A stretch of 64,000 nucleotides of DNA from the NCBI GenBank assembly GCA_013697635.1, contig JACCWM010000213.1, forward strand, positions 1-64,000, written 5' to 3'. The DNA comes from Lujinxingiaceae bacterium. Its GTDB lineage: Bacteria > Myxococcota_A > Bradymonadia > Bradymonadales > Bradymonadaceae. Positions 20,692-30,020 of the stretch are shown one piece after another. A program made the position numbers and the translations under genes. The first letter of the stretch is position 1; each line of letters begins with the position of its first letter. The notes beneath the pieces are model-generated. The model saw only the letters and a list, made by a program, of their open reading frames with translations, ran no database searches and was not told the DNA's origin.

Positions 20692-20765
20692 TGCGCAGGG
20701 CGGGGTTCGAACCCGCGACCTTTGGATTCGGAATCCAACACTCTATCCAGCTGAGCTACCCGCGC
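20692..20765 (-). tRNA. tRNA-Arg, anticodon CCG
   Basis: The minus strand folds as a complete cloverleaf. The acceptor arms are GCGCGGG and CCTGCGC with one G-T pair. The D arm is GCTC/GAGT, and the anticodon stem TTGGA/TCCAA holds the 7-nt loop TTCCGAA. The T arm is GCGGG/CCCGC with loop TTCGAAC. The discriminator base is A and CCA is not encoded. The anticodon CCG reads CGG arginine codons. Confidence 0.97.
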
Positions 20766-20870
20766 GTGAAAGGGTACGATTTGCCGATTTACTCTCTTGC
20801 GGGGCCGGGTGCAAGGCCAAAGAGGCCGTGGCACCCATCACAAATCAAGGCGCGGGACGGGCGAAATCTT

Positions 20871-20895
20871 CCCCTCCCCACAAAGTGGGGAGGGG
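20871..20895. terminator. Perfect 11-bp GC-rich hairpin after the HEAT-repeat gene
   Basis: CCCCTCCCCAC (20871-20881) pairs perfectly with GTGGGGAGGGG (20885-20895) around a 3-nt loop, one base beyond the stop codon of the minus-strand gene ending at 20897. No T-run follows on the minus strand, so it may protect or attenuate the transcript rather than act as a classical intrinsic terminator. Confidence 0.55.
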
Positions 20896-20896
20896 T

Positions 20897-22183
20897 CTAG
20901 CGGTTGGCCTTGTTCATCTGCTTTAAGATCTCGTCGGCGACCTCGCGCACGCGCCAGGATTCGCCGGAGTCGTTGACCAGGCGTTGGATCCAGTCGCGGT
21001 GGTCGAAGGGGTTGGTGTTGGCGACGATCTTGAGCAGCTTGATGCGCACGGTCTCGCCCCAGACGATGTAGTGCAGGGTGCCTTCGCGGTCGTCCCAGGT
21101 GACCATCTGGCAGTCGAGCTCGGGGCTGACGCGTTGGAATTCGCGGCGAGCCCAGACGGTGTCTTCGGCGTTTGCGACCATCTTGAAGGCGTCGAGGGTG
21201 GCGCATTGGGTGACGCCGGTGGGCTCGGTGTCGAGCAGTTCCTTGACGACTTTGCGAGAGGAGGGGTGGCGGATGCGGCCGAGTGCCCAGAGGGCGTGGA
21301 GCATGACGGGCTCGTCTGTGGAGGCGCTGTGGCGAGCGAGCGTGGAGACGGTCAGTGGGGAGGCCATCAGGCCGAGGGCGCGAAGGCAGCCCACCTGCAA
21401 ATCGCTGTCGGTGGTGCGCTCAAGGACGGCCTCGATCGTGCGGCGCGCGGCGGTGTCGTCGCCGAGCTTGCCCAGTGCGACGGCGGCCTCGGCGCGCACG
21501 CCGGGGTCTTCGTCGTCGCGCTCGAGGAGCGCGAGGATCTGGGGGCGCGCGGGCTGGATTTTCATGCGGCCGGCGTTCCAGAGGGCGCGCTTTCTTACTT
21601 CGAGGTCGACGTCGCCAAAGCGGGCGACGACGGCGTCTTGCAGGCCGGGGCGCTCCCAGATCTCGTTGTTGATCGGGTCGGCCATGTCCTCGAGCGCGGC
21701 GATGCGCTCGCTGGCGCTGTCGGCGCGTAGCCGGACCTGAAAAAAGCCTTCGTTGTGGTAGAAGTCGAGGAAGCCGCCGGCGGCGACGTTGAGGGCGAAG
21801 GCGTTGGCGATCACGAGCAGCAGCAAGGCGATGACAAACTCGGCGTTGCGGTCCTCGACGGCCACGGGGTCGATCTCGCCATCGGGCACCTTGAGGCCCA
21901 AGAATACGCGCTCGCGCCAGGGTCCGGCGAAAAACAAATCAGCGATGAGCACGGTCTGCAAGAAGGCTGCGACGAGCATCATCATCATGTTCGCCGTGAT
22001 CACGACCAGGTTGAAGGCCACCGACGCGCTCTGGTTGAGCACGTAGTCCGCGCTCCAAAGGCCAAAGGCTACGGTGGCCGCCGCCATCAAGAGCGCGAAG
22101 CCGATAAGACGCGGGCGCGTCTGGGCTGGCCACTTGAGCAGCCCCCACTTGGACACATCGGTTACGAGCTGAATTCGCGCCAT
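20897..22183 (-). CDS. HEAT-repeat protein with N-terminal membrane segments
   Basis: ATG 22183 gives 428 residues; the open frame extends upstream to 22345 but that part overlaps the SDR gene. Hydrophobic segments at about 25-45, 55-80 and 115-140 place the N-terminus in the inner membrane. Residues about 160-370 carry helical HEAT/PBS-type repeats (VRKRALWNAGRM, VRAEAAVALGKLGDD, MLHALWALGRIR), which form a curved solenoid for protein binding. The start is two bases after the SDR stop, so translation is probably coupled. The binding partner is unknown. A strong hairpin follows the stop. Confidence 0.83.
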   Translation of the reverse strand: MARIQLVTDVSKWGLLKWPAQTRPRLIGFALLMAAATVAFGLWSADYVLNQSASVAFNLVVITANMMMMLVAAFLQTVLIADLFFAGPWRERVFLGLKVPDGEIDPVAVEDRNAEFVIALLLLVIANAFALNVAAGGFLDFYHNEGFFQVRLRADSASERIAALEDMADPINNEIWERPGLQDAVVARFGDVDLEVRKRALWNAGRMKIQPARPQILALLERDDEDPGVRAEAAVALGKLGDDTAARRTIEAVLERTTDSDLQVGCLRALGLMASPLTVSTLARHSASTDEPVMLHALWALGRIRHPSSRKVVKELLDTEPTGVTQCATLDAFKMVANAEDTVWARREFQRVSPELDCQMVTWDDREGTLHYIVWGETVRIKLLKIVANTNPFDHRDWIQRLVNDSGESWRVREVADEILKQMNKANR

Positions 22184-22185
22184 AT

Positions 22186-22950
22186 TTAACGGTAGGTCTT
22201 CTCGCTGGCCCAGATGGCGAGGCTGCGCGGTACGAGGCCGCTGAGCACGCCGAAGGTCTTGGTGGTGGCGCCGTAGATCGAGTTGAGCCGGCCCTTTCGT
22301 CCGTCGGCTATCGCCCGGGCGACGACCTCGGGGGCCTCGGCCCACATGAACTCGGGAGTATCCATCGTGGTCCCGCTGTTTGTCGCAAGCTCTTGGAACT
22401 CGGTGCGTACCGGGCCGGGACAGACGGCGGTGACGCTGATACCGCGGCTCTTGAGCTCCTGGGACAAGGCGTTGGAGAAGTTGACCACGTAGGCCTTGGT
22501 GGCGGCGTAGACGGCAAAGTTGGTCAGGGGCAGCCAGCCTGCGGAGCTTGCGATCTGCAGGATTTTACTGCCTTTGGCGCAGTAGGGCAGGGCGCGCTGG
22601 GTGATCTCGGTGAGCGAGCGCACGTTGAGGTCGATCATGTTGAGGTTGGTGTCGACGTCGAACGAATCAAAGGCGCCAACCTTTCCAAAACCGGCATTAT
22701 TGATCAGCCAGCTGATCGTGGGCTTGCCCTCTTCGAGGGCATCGAAGAGTTGGCGAAGCTGCTCGGGATTGGTCAAATCGATGGCAAACGTGCGCGCCGG
22801 GGTTTTTTTGAGCTCGGCTGCGAGCTCATCGAGCTTGTCCTGGCGTCGGGCGACGAGCCACAGCTCGTCGATCTCGTCGCTGCCATCGAGCTGACGCGCA
22901 AACTCCCAACCCAAACCGGCCGAAGCACCTGTAATAATTGCAATTTTCAT
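22186..22950 (-). CDS. Short-chain dehydrogenase/reductase (SDR)
   Basis: ATG 22950 is preceded by AGGGA seven bases upstream. The 254-residue protein has the classical SDR features: TGASAGLG for NAD(P) binding at the N-terminus, NNAG in the middle, the catalytic Ser in SSAGW, YAATK for the Tyr/Lys pair, and PGPVRTEF after it. The classical SDR family acts on many alcohols, ketones and lipids, so the substrate cannot be given. It is the first gene of a two-gene unit with the HEAT-repeat protein. Confidence 0.93.
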   Translation of the reverse strand: MKIAIITGASAGLGWEFARQLDGSDEIDELWLVARRQDKLDELAAELKKTPARTFAIDLTNPEQLRQLFDALEEGKPTISWLINNAGFGKVGAFDSFDVDTNLNMIDLNVRSLTEITQRALPYCAKGSKILQIASSAGWLPLTNFAVYAATKAYVVNFSNALSQELKSRGISVTAVCPGPVRTEFQELATNSGTTMDTPEFMWAEAPEVVARAIADGRKGRLNSIYGATTKTFGVLSGLVPRSLAIWASEKTYR

Positions 22951-23169
22951 CGTTTTTCCCTGTGGTTTAATCGCGCAATTTGACATGAATACTCAATTCG
23001 TCGGGCAGTGTATCCGTTGGTTGCGCCGCTGTCGAACGGGCGTTTATCGCATGCAAGCGCGTGCGGGATGCCCGGTGGACAGATCGGCGCCTCGCGCGTA
23101 GGATGCCAACCCGCGACAGGGCAATTAAATGCCGGTCGTGCGTGGTTAGACCACGCCCTGAGGAGTTTT

Positions 23170-25179
23170 GTGGCCCCATTTCCTGAAATAGTTTTTCCCT
23201 TCACCGACCCGGTCTTGATCGTCGCCACCGTGATGGCGATCATCTTGTTTGCGCCGCAGCTCTTTGCGCGCTTTCGCATCCCGGGGATCGTCGGTTTGAT
23301 CTTTGCCGGTGCCGCCGTCGGGCCGTCGGCCTTGAACATGCTCCAGCGCGACAGCACGATGGTGCTGCTGGGCACGATTGGGCTGCTCTACCTGATGTTC
23401 GGCGCGGGCATCTCGCTCGATCTCAACCGCTTCAGCAAGTACCGAACGCGCAGCATCGTCTTTGGCCTGGCCTCGTTTCTGATCCCCCAGATCATCACGG
23501 TAGGCTTTACCCTGCTCGTCTTGGAATTCTCGCTGCCCGCGGCGCTGCTGTTGGGCTCGATCGTCGGCTCGCACACCCTGGTCGCCTTTCCGATCGCCGC
23601 GCGCCTGGGCCTCAATAAGAACACGGCCGTGACCATGACCGTGGGCGGCACGATCGTCACCGACAGTCTCTCGTTGGCGATCCTCGCCGGCGTGATCGCA
23701 ACGCTTGGCCAGGCGCCCACCGTGGGCTACTGGGTAAGCTTTGGTAGCATGGTCGCCGTCTTCGTGGCGATCGTGTTGATCGGGCTGCCCAAGCTGGGCT
23801 TCTGGTTCTTTCGCACCGTTCGCAACAAGCCCGAGGTGGAGTTCGCCTTCTTGATGACGGTGCTCTTCGCGACGTCTTTTGCCGCCCAGTATGTCGGCCT
23901 GGCGCCGATCATCGGCGCATTCTTGGCTGGTCTGGCGGTCAACCGCCTGATCCCCGAGCAGAGCACGCTGATGTCGCGCATTCGCTTTACCGGCGACGCG
24001 CTGTTCATTCCGTTTTTTCTGATTTCGGTGGGCTTGCTCGTCGATTTTCGCGAGCTCGTCAAGAGCCTCGAGATCTGGTTTTTGGCCGGTGTGCTGATCA
24101 CCCTGGTATGCGCCGGAAAGCTGCTGGCCGCAAAGCTCGCCGAGCGTGCTTTCGGTTACAGCTCGGCGGAGGGCTGGCTGATCTTCGGGCTCTCGGTGCC
24201 CCAGGCTGCCGCCACCCTGGCGGTCACGCTGATTGGTTTTGAGGTCGGGCTCTTTTCGACGGCGATGGTCAACGCCGTGGTCGTCATGATCCTCTTTACC
24301 TGCGTGCTCGGGCCCTTTTTAGTCGAAAAGTTTGGCCGCCAGATCGCGCGCGACGAGGAGGCCGAGCCGATCGAGCCTTCCAGCGCGCCGGAGCGCATTT
24401 TGGTGCCCCTGGCCAACCCCAAGACCTCGGATTACCTGATCGACATGGCGCTCTTTATCCACGAGCCGACCAGCGAGCAGCCGATTTATCCGCTGATGGT
24501 CGTCTCCGAGGGCAGCAACGTTGAGGAGCGCCTGATCGCCAAGCAGGAGAAGCTCAAGCACGCCGTCACGCGCATCACCGACGCCCAGGTCAACGCCGTC
24601 CCCCTGACGCGCATCGACCCGAACACGGCCCACGGTATCGCGCGCGCGGTGCGCGAGGAGGGCATCTCGATGATCGTGATCGGCTGGAACGGCGAGGTTT
24701 CCACGCGCGAGCGCATCTTTGGCACGGTGCTCGACCAGCTGCTTGACGAGACCACCCAGATGGTCTTCGTCAACAAGCTCGATCATCCGCTCAACACCAC
24801 GGCGCGCGTGGTGCTTGCCATACCGCCGTTTGCCGAGCGCGGGCCGGGCTTTTTCGAGGCCGTGCACGCCGTCAAGCTGATCGCCGCGCGCGTGGACGCC
24901 GGGCTCAAGGTCATCTGCGAGAAGCGCCACATCGAGCACGACCGCGAGCTGATCAGCCGCACCAAGCCCGACGTGCCAACGCACTACTCGCCGGTCGAGA
25001 ACTGGTCGGACGTCAAGGGCGCGTTCGACAAGGCGGTCGCCGAGCACACGCACGTGATCGTCTTGAGCGCGCGCCGAGGCAGCGCGCCCTGGTTTGCCGA
25101 GCTCGACAACCTGCCGCGGATCATCGCCGAGAACTACAGCGGCGTCTCTTTTTCGATCGTCTATCTGGCCGAGGCGTAG
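23170..25179 (+). CDS. CPA2-type cation:proton antiporter with C-terminal USP-like domains
   Basis: GTG 23170 is chosen because GAGGAG ends about five bases upstream; the longer frame from 23008 adds a non-membrane leader. The 669-residue protein has roughly 12 membrane helices in residues 10-400 with CPA2 features (FARFRIPGIVGLIFAGAAVGPSALNML, LFGAGISLDLNRF and FFLISVGLLVDF). The C-terminal 270 residues are soluble, with two universal-stress-like folds (RILVPLANPKTSDYLIDMAL, ISMIVIGWNGE). Most relatives exchange Na+ or K+ for H+; USP domains may bind ATP. The 3' end overlaps the convergent gene by 19 bp. Confidence 0.9.
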   Translation: MAPFPEIVFPFTDPVLIVATVMAIILFAPQLFARFRIPGIVGLIFAGAAVGPSALNMLQRDSTMVLLGTIGLLYLMFGAGISLDLNRFSKYRTRSIVFGLASFLIPQIITVGFTLLVLEFSLPAALLLGSIVGSHTLVAFPIAARLGLNKNTAVTMTVGGTIVTDSLSLAILAGVIATLGQAPTVGYWVSFGSMVAVFVAIVLIGLPKLGFWFFRTVRNKPEVEFAFLMTVLFATSFAAQYVGLAPIIGAFLAGLAVNRLIPEQSTLMSRIRFTGDALFIPFFLISVGLLVDFRELVKSLEIWFLAGVLITLVCAGKLLAAKLAERAFGYSSAEGWLIFGLSVPQAAATLAVTLIGFEVGLFSTAMVNAVVVMILFTCVLGPFLVEKFGRQIARDEEAEPIEPSSAPERILVPLANPKTSDYLIDMALFIHEPTSEQPIYPLMVVSEGSNVEERLIAKQEKLKHAVTRITDAQVNAVPLTRIDPNTAHGIARAVREEGISMIVIGWNGEVSTRERIFGTVLDQLLDETTQMVFVNKLDHPLNTTARVVLAIPPFAERGPGFFEAVHAVKLIAARVDAGLKVICEKRHIEHDRELISRTKPDVPTHYSPVENWSDVKGAFDKAVAEHTHVIVLSARRGSAPWFAELDNLPRIIAENYSGVSFSIVYLAEA

Positions 25180-27041
25180 GCTGCCTGGTCGCCGGCGACG
25201 ACCAGCGTCACGCTGGCCTCGTCCTGGGCGCAGCCTGGCTCGAGCAGCTCGTCGAGGCGCGCCTCCAGCATGGCGCGAAGCCGCACCGACTGTGAGGTCG
25301 ACTGGCTGAGCAGCATGAGCAGCGCCTCGAGCTCGGCGTCGGCCACAAATTCAACAACCACAGCCGTGCCTCGCTCGCCAAGCCTGGCGAGCAGCCCGCT
25401 TTGAGCGGCCGGCTCGTCGAGGCTCTCAAAGATCGCGTCCAATGGTTGGCGGGCGAGCAGGCGGCCAAGGATACGCGGATTGAGGCTACCGCCTGCGGAG
25501 TCGCGGTACCAGGCGCCCATCCGGCGCAGATCGAGCCAGAAGGGCCGGCTTGCGTCGACGCCGGCGAGGTCGCGCGCAGCGCACAAGCCGATCGAGAGCA
25601 CCTTGAGCGCGTCGGCCGGCTCGAGCGCCTCGAGCAGCTCGGCGCCCAGGATCTGACAGCCTCGCACCAGCGCGACGAGCGACGCGCAGGCGGCCGGCGC
25701 GCGGCCCTCGAACAAATCGGCGACAAGCGCGCTGCACTGCGCGATGGCCGCCTCGTCCAGGCGTGCCGGCGCGCCGACGGGCCCCGGACGCGTGCCCTTT
25801 CGCCACGAGCCGCCCAGGCGCGCGAATCGGTCGGCCAGATAGGCGGCGTCGCCACTGCCCATCCAACGCGCCCGGTCAAAGCGCTCCAGGCTGACCTGTG
25901 CATCGCGCATGCCCTCGCATTGGCCGACGAGCGCGTACTCCTTGAGTTCGTCCTCGACGTCCATCAGGGCGCGCCTGGTGGACTCGTTGAGCGCGCGCAC
26001 ACCACGCTCGCCGAGATCGCACAGGTTGACCAGGTGCAAACAGTAGTGCGCAAAGCTCGTCGCTTCGCGCAGCGTGATGCCGCGCGATTCGGCGAGCTCG
26101 AGGCAGCCGTTTCGAAGGTAGCTAACCCAGGGCGTGAGCGATTCCAGCGGCAGCGCGCCGGCCAGATGGTCGATGCAGCGCCCACGCACCTCGATCAGCG
26201 CTGCGGCCAGCGCTTCGAGCGCGGAGTCAGCGCGAAAGACCGCCAGGGTGCGAAGGTCCACAGGCTTTGCCACCGGCTCGGTGTTCACCGAGCCAAAGGC
26301 CAGGGCGGCGCGCACCACGTCGAGCAACTCGTGGCGGTGCATGTTGCACGCGAGGCTGAGCTCAAAGCGCCGGGAGCGCTCCGAGAGCTGCAACAAGGCC
26401 GTGGGCACACGTTCGAAGCCGCCATCCTCGAACTCGGCAAGCGTGCCCATCGCCCGCGCCGAGGCCGCGCTGGCCACAATCGCGGTGTGCGCGTTGAGGC
26501 GCGCGGCCCCAGCATTGGGCACGGCCTGCGCGCACAGCTCGATCGCTGCACACAGCAAGGCCGAGTCGGCGAACAAGCCCTCGATTAAGTCCTCGTCCTC
26601 GCGCGCCAGCAGCGCGCCCAGACGCTCATCGAGGCGGCGAATTTTGACCAGCGTCTCGAGCTCACGGTCGCGAAGCTCGCCCAGGGCGCTGGGCACGCGG
26701 CTTAGCACGCTGTCTGCGACCTGGCCGTCGACCTGCTCGAGGCGGCGCACGACGCCCGCAACACCGAGGTGGCGCACCAGACCGCTCGAAACCAGCGCCA
26801 AGCCAAGCTCCTTGGAGATCAGCTCGCCCTCGGTCCAGCGACGAAACAGGCCCAGCCAGGGCAGCAGCGCGACGGCGCGCTCGAGCGCATCGTCGCCCTT
26901 CTCCCAGGCGAGATTGAGCGCGGCGTGGCTGAGCAGGCGAAGCGCGACGGCTTCGTCGTCGCCTTGAGGCCGGCTCTGGGCGTCATGGGTGAGTTGGTAC
27001 AAAAGGAGGGAGGAGCGCTCGCGCACGCTGGAATCGCGCAT
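25161..27041 (-). CDS. Unknown alpha-helical cytoplasmic protein (626 aa)
   Basis: The most likely start is ATG 27041 (peptide MRDSSVRERSSLLL), but no strong ribosome-binding site is visible and an upstream start at 27131 is possible. The protein is almost entirely helical, Leu/Ala/Arg-rich, without signal peptide, membrane segment or a motif I recognise. Conserved-looking points include CNMHRHELLDVVRAAL and AHYCLHLVNLCDLGERGVRAL. Its codon use fits its neighbours. It follows the copper monooxygenase gene by about 130 bp and overlaps the antiporter gene tail-to-tail by 19 bp. Confidence 0.7.
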   Translation of the reverse strand: MRDSSVRERSSLLLYQLTHDAQSRPQGDDEAVALRLLSHAALNLAWEKGDDALERAVALLPWLGLFRRWTEGELISKELGLALVSSGLVRHLGVAGVVRRLEQVDGQVADSVLSRVPSALGELRDRELETLVKIRRLDERLGALLAREDEDLIEGLFADSALLCAAIELCAQAVPNAGAARLNAHTAIVASAASARAMGTLAEFEDGGFERVPTALLQLSERSRRFELSLACNMHRHELLDVVRAALAFGSVNTEPVAKPVDLRTLAVFRADSALEALAAALIEVRGRCIDHLAGALPLESLTPWVSYLRNGCLELAESRGITLREATSFAHYCLHLVNLCDLGERGVRALNESTRRALMDVEDELKEYALVGQCEGMRDAQVSLERFDRARWMGSGDAAYLADRFARLGGSWRKGTRPGPVGAPARLDEAAIAQCSALVADLFEGRAPAACASLVALVRGCQILGAELLEALEPADALKVLSIGLCAARDLAGVDASRPFWLDLRRMGAWYRDSAGGSLNPRILGRLLARQPLDAIFESLDEPAAQSGLLARLGERGTAVVVEFVADAELEALLMLLSQSTSQSVRLRAMLEARLDELLEPGCAQDEASVTLVVAGDQAAYASAR

Positions 27042-27169
27042 CTTGACACCGTCCGTGGTCGTCTGATTGGGCGGCTTCGGTGAGGATTCATCCTTGAATC
27101 CACGAATTAACCCGAAAACCAATGGGATCACGGTATGTCAAACGATCCGGGCGTGCAAGGGGGGCGTAC

Positions 27170-28594
27170 TCAGTCGCCGAAGCTCACCAAAAAGATGCCC
27201 AGGCACATCTCGTCGGTGGTGCGATCGCCCCAGACGACGTCCTGGGCTTCGCGGCGCACGCCGTCGACCATGGGCTGATTGGCGGCGCTGTTGTCCCAGT
27301 GGCATTTGAGCATGAGCTTGTCGCCGGCCTGCATGCGCTTGGGTTGATCGAAGAGGTAGCCAAACTGCCAGCCAAAGTCCCAGCGTGGCACGTCGAGCAG
27401 GCAGACGTCGTCGTCGCCGGCGCGGTCGAGCCACAGCCGGCCTTTGGTGCCGAGCATGTGCATGTGAAGGCTCGCGGAGTAGATCGTCACGGGTCGGCCG
27501 ACCAACGAGGCGATGTCAAAGCCAAATTGGTGGCTGGCATCAGAGTCGCCGGCCTCCAAGAGCATCGGCTGGGAGTTGTTCACCCAGCCTGGATTGGCCC
27601 AGGGCATAAAGATTGCGGCCTTCTCGACGCTGTCCTCGAGCTTGAGTTGAATGGCGCTGCGATCGCTTTGAGCGGCCGAGCCCACGACGTTGTAGTGTAT
27701 CTGCAAGACCACCTTGGAGCCGGGCTCGACTCGGATGCCGGTGCCGGGCGGCAGGTCGGCGCCCTTGCCGCCGGGCGCCCACGAGCCCAGCCAACCGACG
27801 CGCTCCGTGGCTGCAAAGTTGGCGTCGTCACCGACGCCGGCGCTGCCAAAGCAGGAGTAGCCGGGCTCGCCGTCGGCCGCCTCGAGCGCGTCGACCTCGG
27901 CCACATAGGAGGGCGGGATCCCGTAGGCGATGACGTGGTGAACGATCTGGGCATTGCCAGCGATGACGTTGAAACCGGTGACGTATTTGGTGGTCTGCTC
28001 GGGCCAGTCGACCGCAAAGCAGCGGTATTCGTCCGGCTTGAGCTTGGGCTCGTAGGTGACCGGCATCTCCAGGGTCAGATCGACGCGCGTGAGTCCGCCG
28101 CCGTGCGGGGGCAAGCCAGAGCCCCCATTGGACGCATCGCCTTCGGGCATGCCCTGGTCGACCCAGGAGCTGATCGCCGTGATCTGCTCGTCGGTCAAAG
28201 AGACGTCGTGCTTGTATTCGGCGCAATCCTTACCGGCCAGCCATGGAGGCATCTGGCGCGCCTGGACCGAGGCCTTGAGCAGCAGACCGATCGAGGCGAC
28301 CTCGGCGTAGCTCGTCAGCGCGAAGGGGCCCACGCCGCCGTAAAAGTGGCAGCTCGTGCAGCGCGCGTCGATGATCGGCTTGATGTCCTCGTGAAAGCCA
28401 TAGGTGCGTGCCACGACGTCGGGATCAAAGGTCGCGTCCTCGTTGAGCGCGGCGTCCGATCCACTGGCATCGCTGCGGTCGATCTCCTTGTCGGTGTCCG
28501 GTGAGGTGTCGGGCAGGTTCGTGCCCGGGTTTTCATTGGCCGAGCAGCCAGCCAGCAAAAGCACAACACAGGCAACCGCGATCTTGATTCTCAT
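27170..28594 (-). CDS. PHM-like copper monooxygenase lipoprotein with N-terminal haem-c site
   Basis: ATG 28594 starts a lipoprotein signal ending LLAGC at Cys17. After an Asp/Ser-rich linker comes a c-type haem motif, CTSCH at 79-83. The rest matches the two-domain fold of peptidylglycine/dopamine-type copper monooxygenases. VHHVIAYG gives His219/His220 and QIHYN gives His300, the first copper site. HMHMLG (His377/His379) and Met463 in DEMC give the second site, so all six expected ligands are present. Such enzymes hydroxylate C-H bonds using reductant and O2; the fused haem could deliver electrons. The physiological substrate is unknown. The gene is 25 bp after the nucleotidyltransferase gene. 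Confidence 0.9.
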   Translation of the reverse strand: MRIKIAVACVVLLLAGCSANENPGTNLPDTSPDTDKEIDRSDASGSDAALNEDATFDPDVVARTYGFHEDIKPIIDARCTSCHFYGGVGPFALTSYAEVASIGLLLKASVQARQMPPWLAGKDCAEYKHDVSLTDEQITAISSWVDQGMPEGDASNGGSGLPPHGGGLTRVDLTLEMPVTYEPKLKPDEYRCFAVDWPEQTTKYVTGFNVIAGNAQIVHHVIAYGIPPSYVAEVDALEAADGEPGYSCFGSAGVGDDANFAATERVGWLGSWAPGGKGADLPPGTGIRVEPGSKVVLQIHYNVVGSAAQSDRSAIQLKLEDSVEKAAIFMPWANPGWVNNSQPMLLEAGDSDASHQFGFDIASLVGRPVTIYSASLHMHMLGTKGRLWLDRAGDDDVCLLDVPRWDFGWQFGYLFDQPKRMQAGDKLMLKCHWDNSAANQPMVDGVRREAQDVVWGDRTTDEMCLGIFLVSFGD

Positions 28595-28619
28595 GGTGAT
28601 TCTCAATTTAATCAGTGAC

Positions 28620-29366
28620 TTAGCGTGTCTCCAAGCGAAGGCGGATGAGCAGGTTGTGCAGGGCCAACTTGTCGCGCGGCTCGTCGGGCAAAGAGCTCGA
28701 CATGCGTGCGTCCTCGAGCTGGCGGCTGAGGCGGCGGTACTCTTTTTCATGGAAGTTGAGGTTGACGTCCTCGAGCAGCGTCGTCTCCGAGCCCTGCAAC
28801 TTCAACGAAATCAGATCGCCCAGATAAGGCAGGCGAAAGCCATGGTTGAGGCGCATGAGGTTCGCCTCGATCTTGGCGCTCTCCATCAAGTGGATGCCCG
28901 TCAAGAGCGCGCGGTAGCAGTAGAGCAGCGGCTTGAGCCGGCGCTGCTTCTCGAAGAGATCCCACTGTTTTTGGGCGAAATTGCGGTAGTGGTAGGCGTG
29001 ATTGCGCGTGATGCAATCGACGGCGATCTCGCGAAGCTCCTCGAAGGCCGGGCTGGTGTGGTAGATCAGCGGCGAGAAGATTTGTTCGAGCACGTAGCCA
29101 TTGCGCTTGAGCAGCAGCGTGAAGTATTTCTTGATGTCATGGGTGACCAGGTCGATCTCGATGCCCGAATCAAAGGTCGTCGTCTCGAGCGTTTCATCCT
29201 CCGGATACATGCCGACCACGCTCTCCAGCGGCAGGATATGGGCGCCGCGCAGGTCGTAGTCGGAGTCGTCGGAGGGAAAGCCGTAGAGATGGGCACCGTT
29301 GAGCGTGGCGAACATCAGCGGGAAGCGTTGCTGGGCTAGAAACGACTTCAACAGATCATCATGCAT
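28620..29366 (-). CDS. RlaP-like DNA polymerase beta superfamily nucleotidyltransferase (COG3541 type)
   Basis: The 248-residue protein shows the signature of the RlaP/COG3541 nucleotidyltransferase group near the N-terminus: GAHLYGFPSDDSDYDLRGAHI, with Gly-x-x-x-Tyr-Gly, Ser-Asp and Asp-x-Asp arrangement for metal and nucleotide binding. The remainder is helical with EIDLVTHDIKKYFTLLLK and NYAQ-like segments. Members sit in RNA-repair operons or act alone; no RNA ligase is in this window. AGGAG precedes the start by nine bases. It sits between an SRPBCC gene and the copper monooxygenase gene, all on the minus strand. Confidence 0.85.
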   Translation of the reverse strand: MHDDLLKSFLAQQRFPLMFATLNGAHLYGFPSDDSDYDLRGAHILPLESVVGMYPEDETLETTTFDSGIEIDLVTHDIKKYFTLLLKRNGYVLEQIFSPLIYHTSPAFEELREIAVDCITRNHAYHYRNFAQKQWDLFEKQRRLKPLLYCYRALLTGIHLMESAKIEANLMRLNHGFRLPYLGDLISLKLQGSETTLLEDVNLNFHEKEYRRLSRQLEDARMSSSLPDEPRDKLALHNLLIRLRLETR

Positions 29367-29419
29367 GTGCGGAGTCTCCTGAGATCACGTTACGCTTGGC
29401 ACGATGGCAGCTCCACAGC

Positions 29420-29950
29420 TCATTTCTTGACCAGGTATTGCTCGACACCGCGATTGACCTGGGTGAGGTTGGGCGTGATCAGGCGAACGACGAATTTCTC
29501 CACGGCGTCGCCCACGCGGCCGGCCACAATGCGCGGCACGCCGGGGATCTTGGAGGCGTCGACCTTGAGCTCGCCGTCCATCACGATCTCGGTCTTGCCA
29601 CCCTTGTCGAGATAGGTCGTGGTGCCCTTGCAGCTGATCGCCTCGCGCAAGAAGCCCACCTGCATGACCCACTCGCAGCTGTGCGAGTCGTCGTGCCAGG
29701 TCGCATGATCGTGCCATTGCAGCATCTCGGGCTTGATGAAGGCCTGGGCCATGGCGGGCACCTCCTCGCCTTTGGCCTTCCACAGGTTGACGACCTTGAC
29801 GGTGTTCTCGTTGGCCTGATCGCGCTTCTCGACCGTGATGCTCTCGATATTGGGCAGGTAGGGTACGAGTTCCTTGAGATTGTCGCGAAAAGTCTCATAG
29901 ACCAGCGTACGGTCGTGGGCGACGGCGTCCTTGATGTTGATCTTGGCCAT
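29420..29950 (-). CDS. SRPBCC/START-like protein (DUF2505-like)
   Basis: The 176-residue soluble protein has alternating beta strands and a long C-terminal helix, as expected for the SRPBCC lipid- or ligand-binding fold. The N-terminus DRTLVYETFRDNLKELVPYLPNIESITVEKR fits helix-turn-strand of that fold. GKTTTYLDK-type strands and the C-terminal helix GRVGDAVEKFVVRLITPNL follow. The assignment to DUF2505 is from pattern only. AAGGAG lies about ten bases upstream of ATG 29950. It is the first gene of the RlaP/monooxygenase side of the cluster, and three 10-bp repeats lie 70 bp upstream. Confidence 0.75.
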   Translation of the reverse strand: MAKINIKDAVAHDRTLVYETFRDNLKELVPYLPNIESITVEKRDQANENTVKVVNLWKAKGEEVPAMAQAFIKPEMLQWHDHATWHDDSHSCEWVMQVGFLREAISCKGTTTYLDKGGKTEIVMDGELKVDASKIPGVPRIVAGRVGDAVEKFVVRLITPNLTQVNRGVEQYLVKK

Positions 29951-30020
29951 GCTCGCTTGACTCCTTGGAGCTGCAACAAATCCATGCAGCGATCAGCAAA
30001 ACAAAATGCTTCAATATTTC

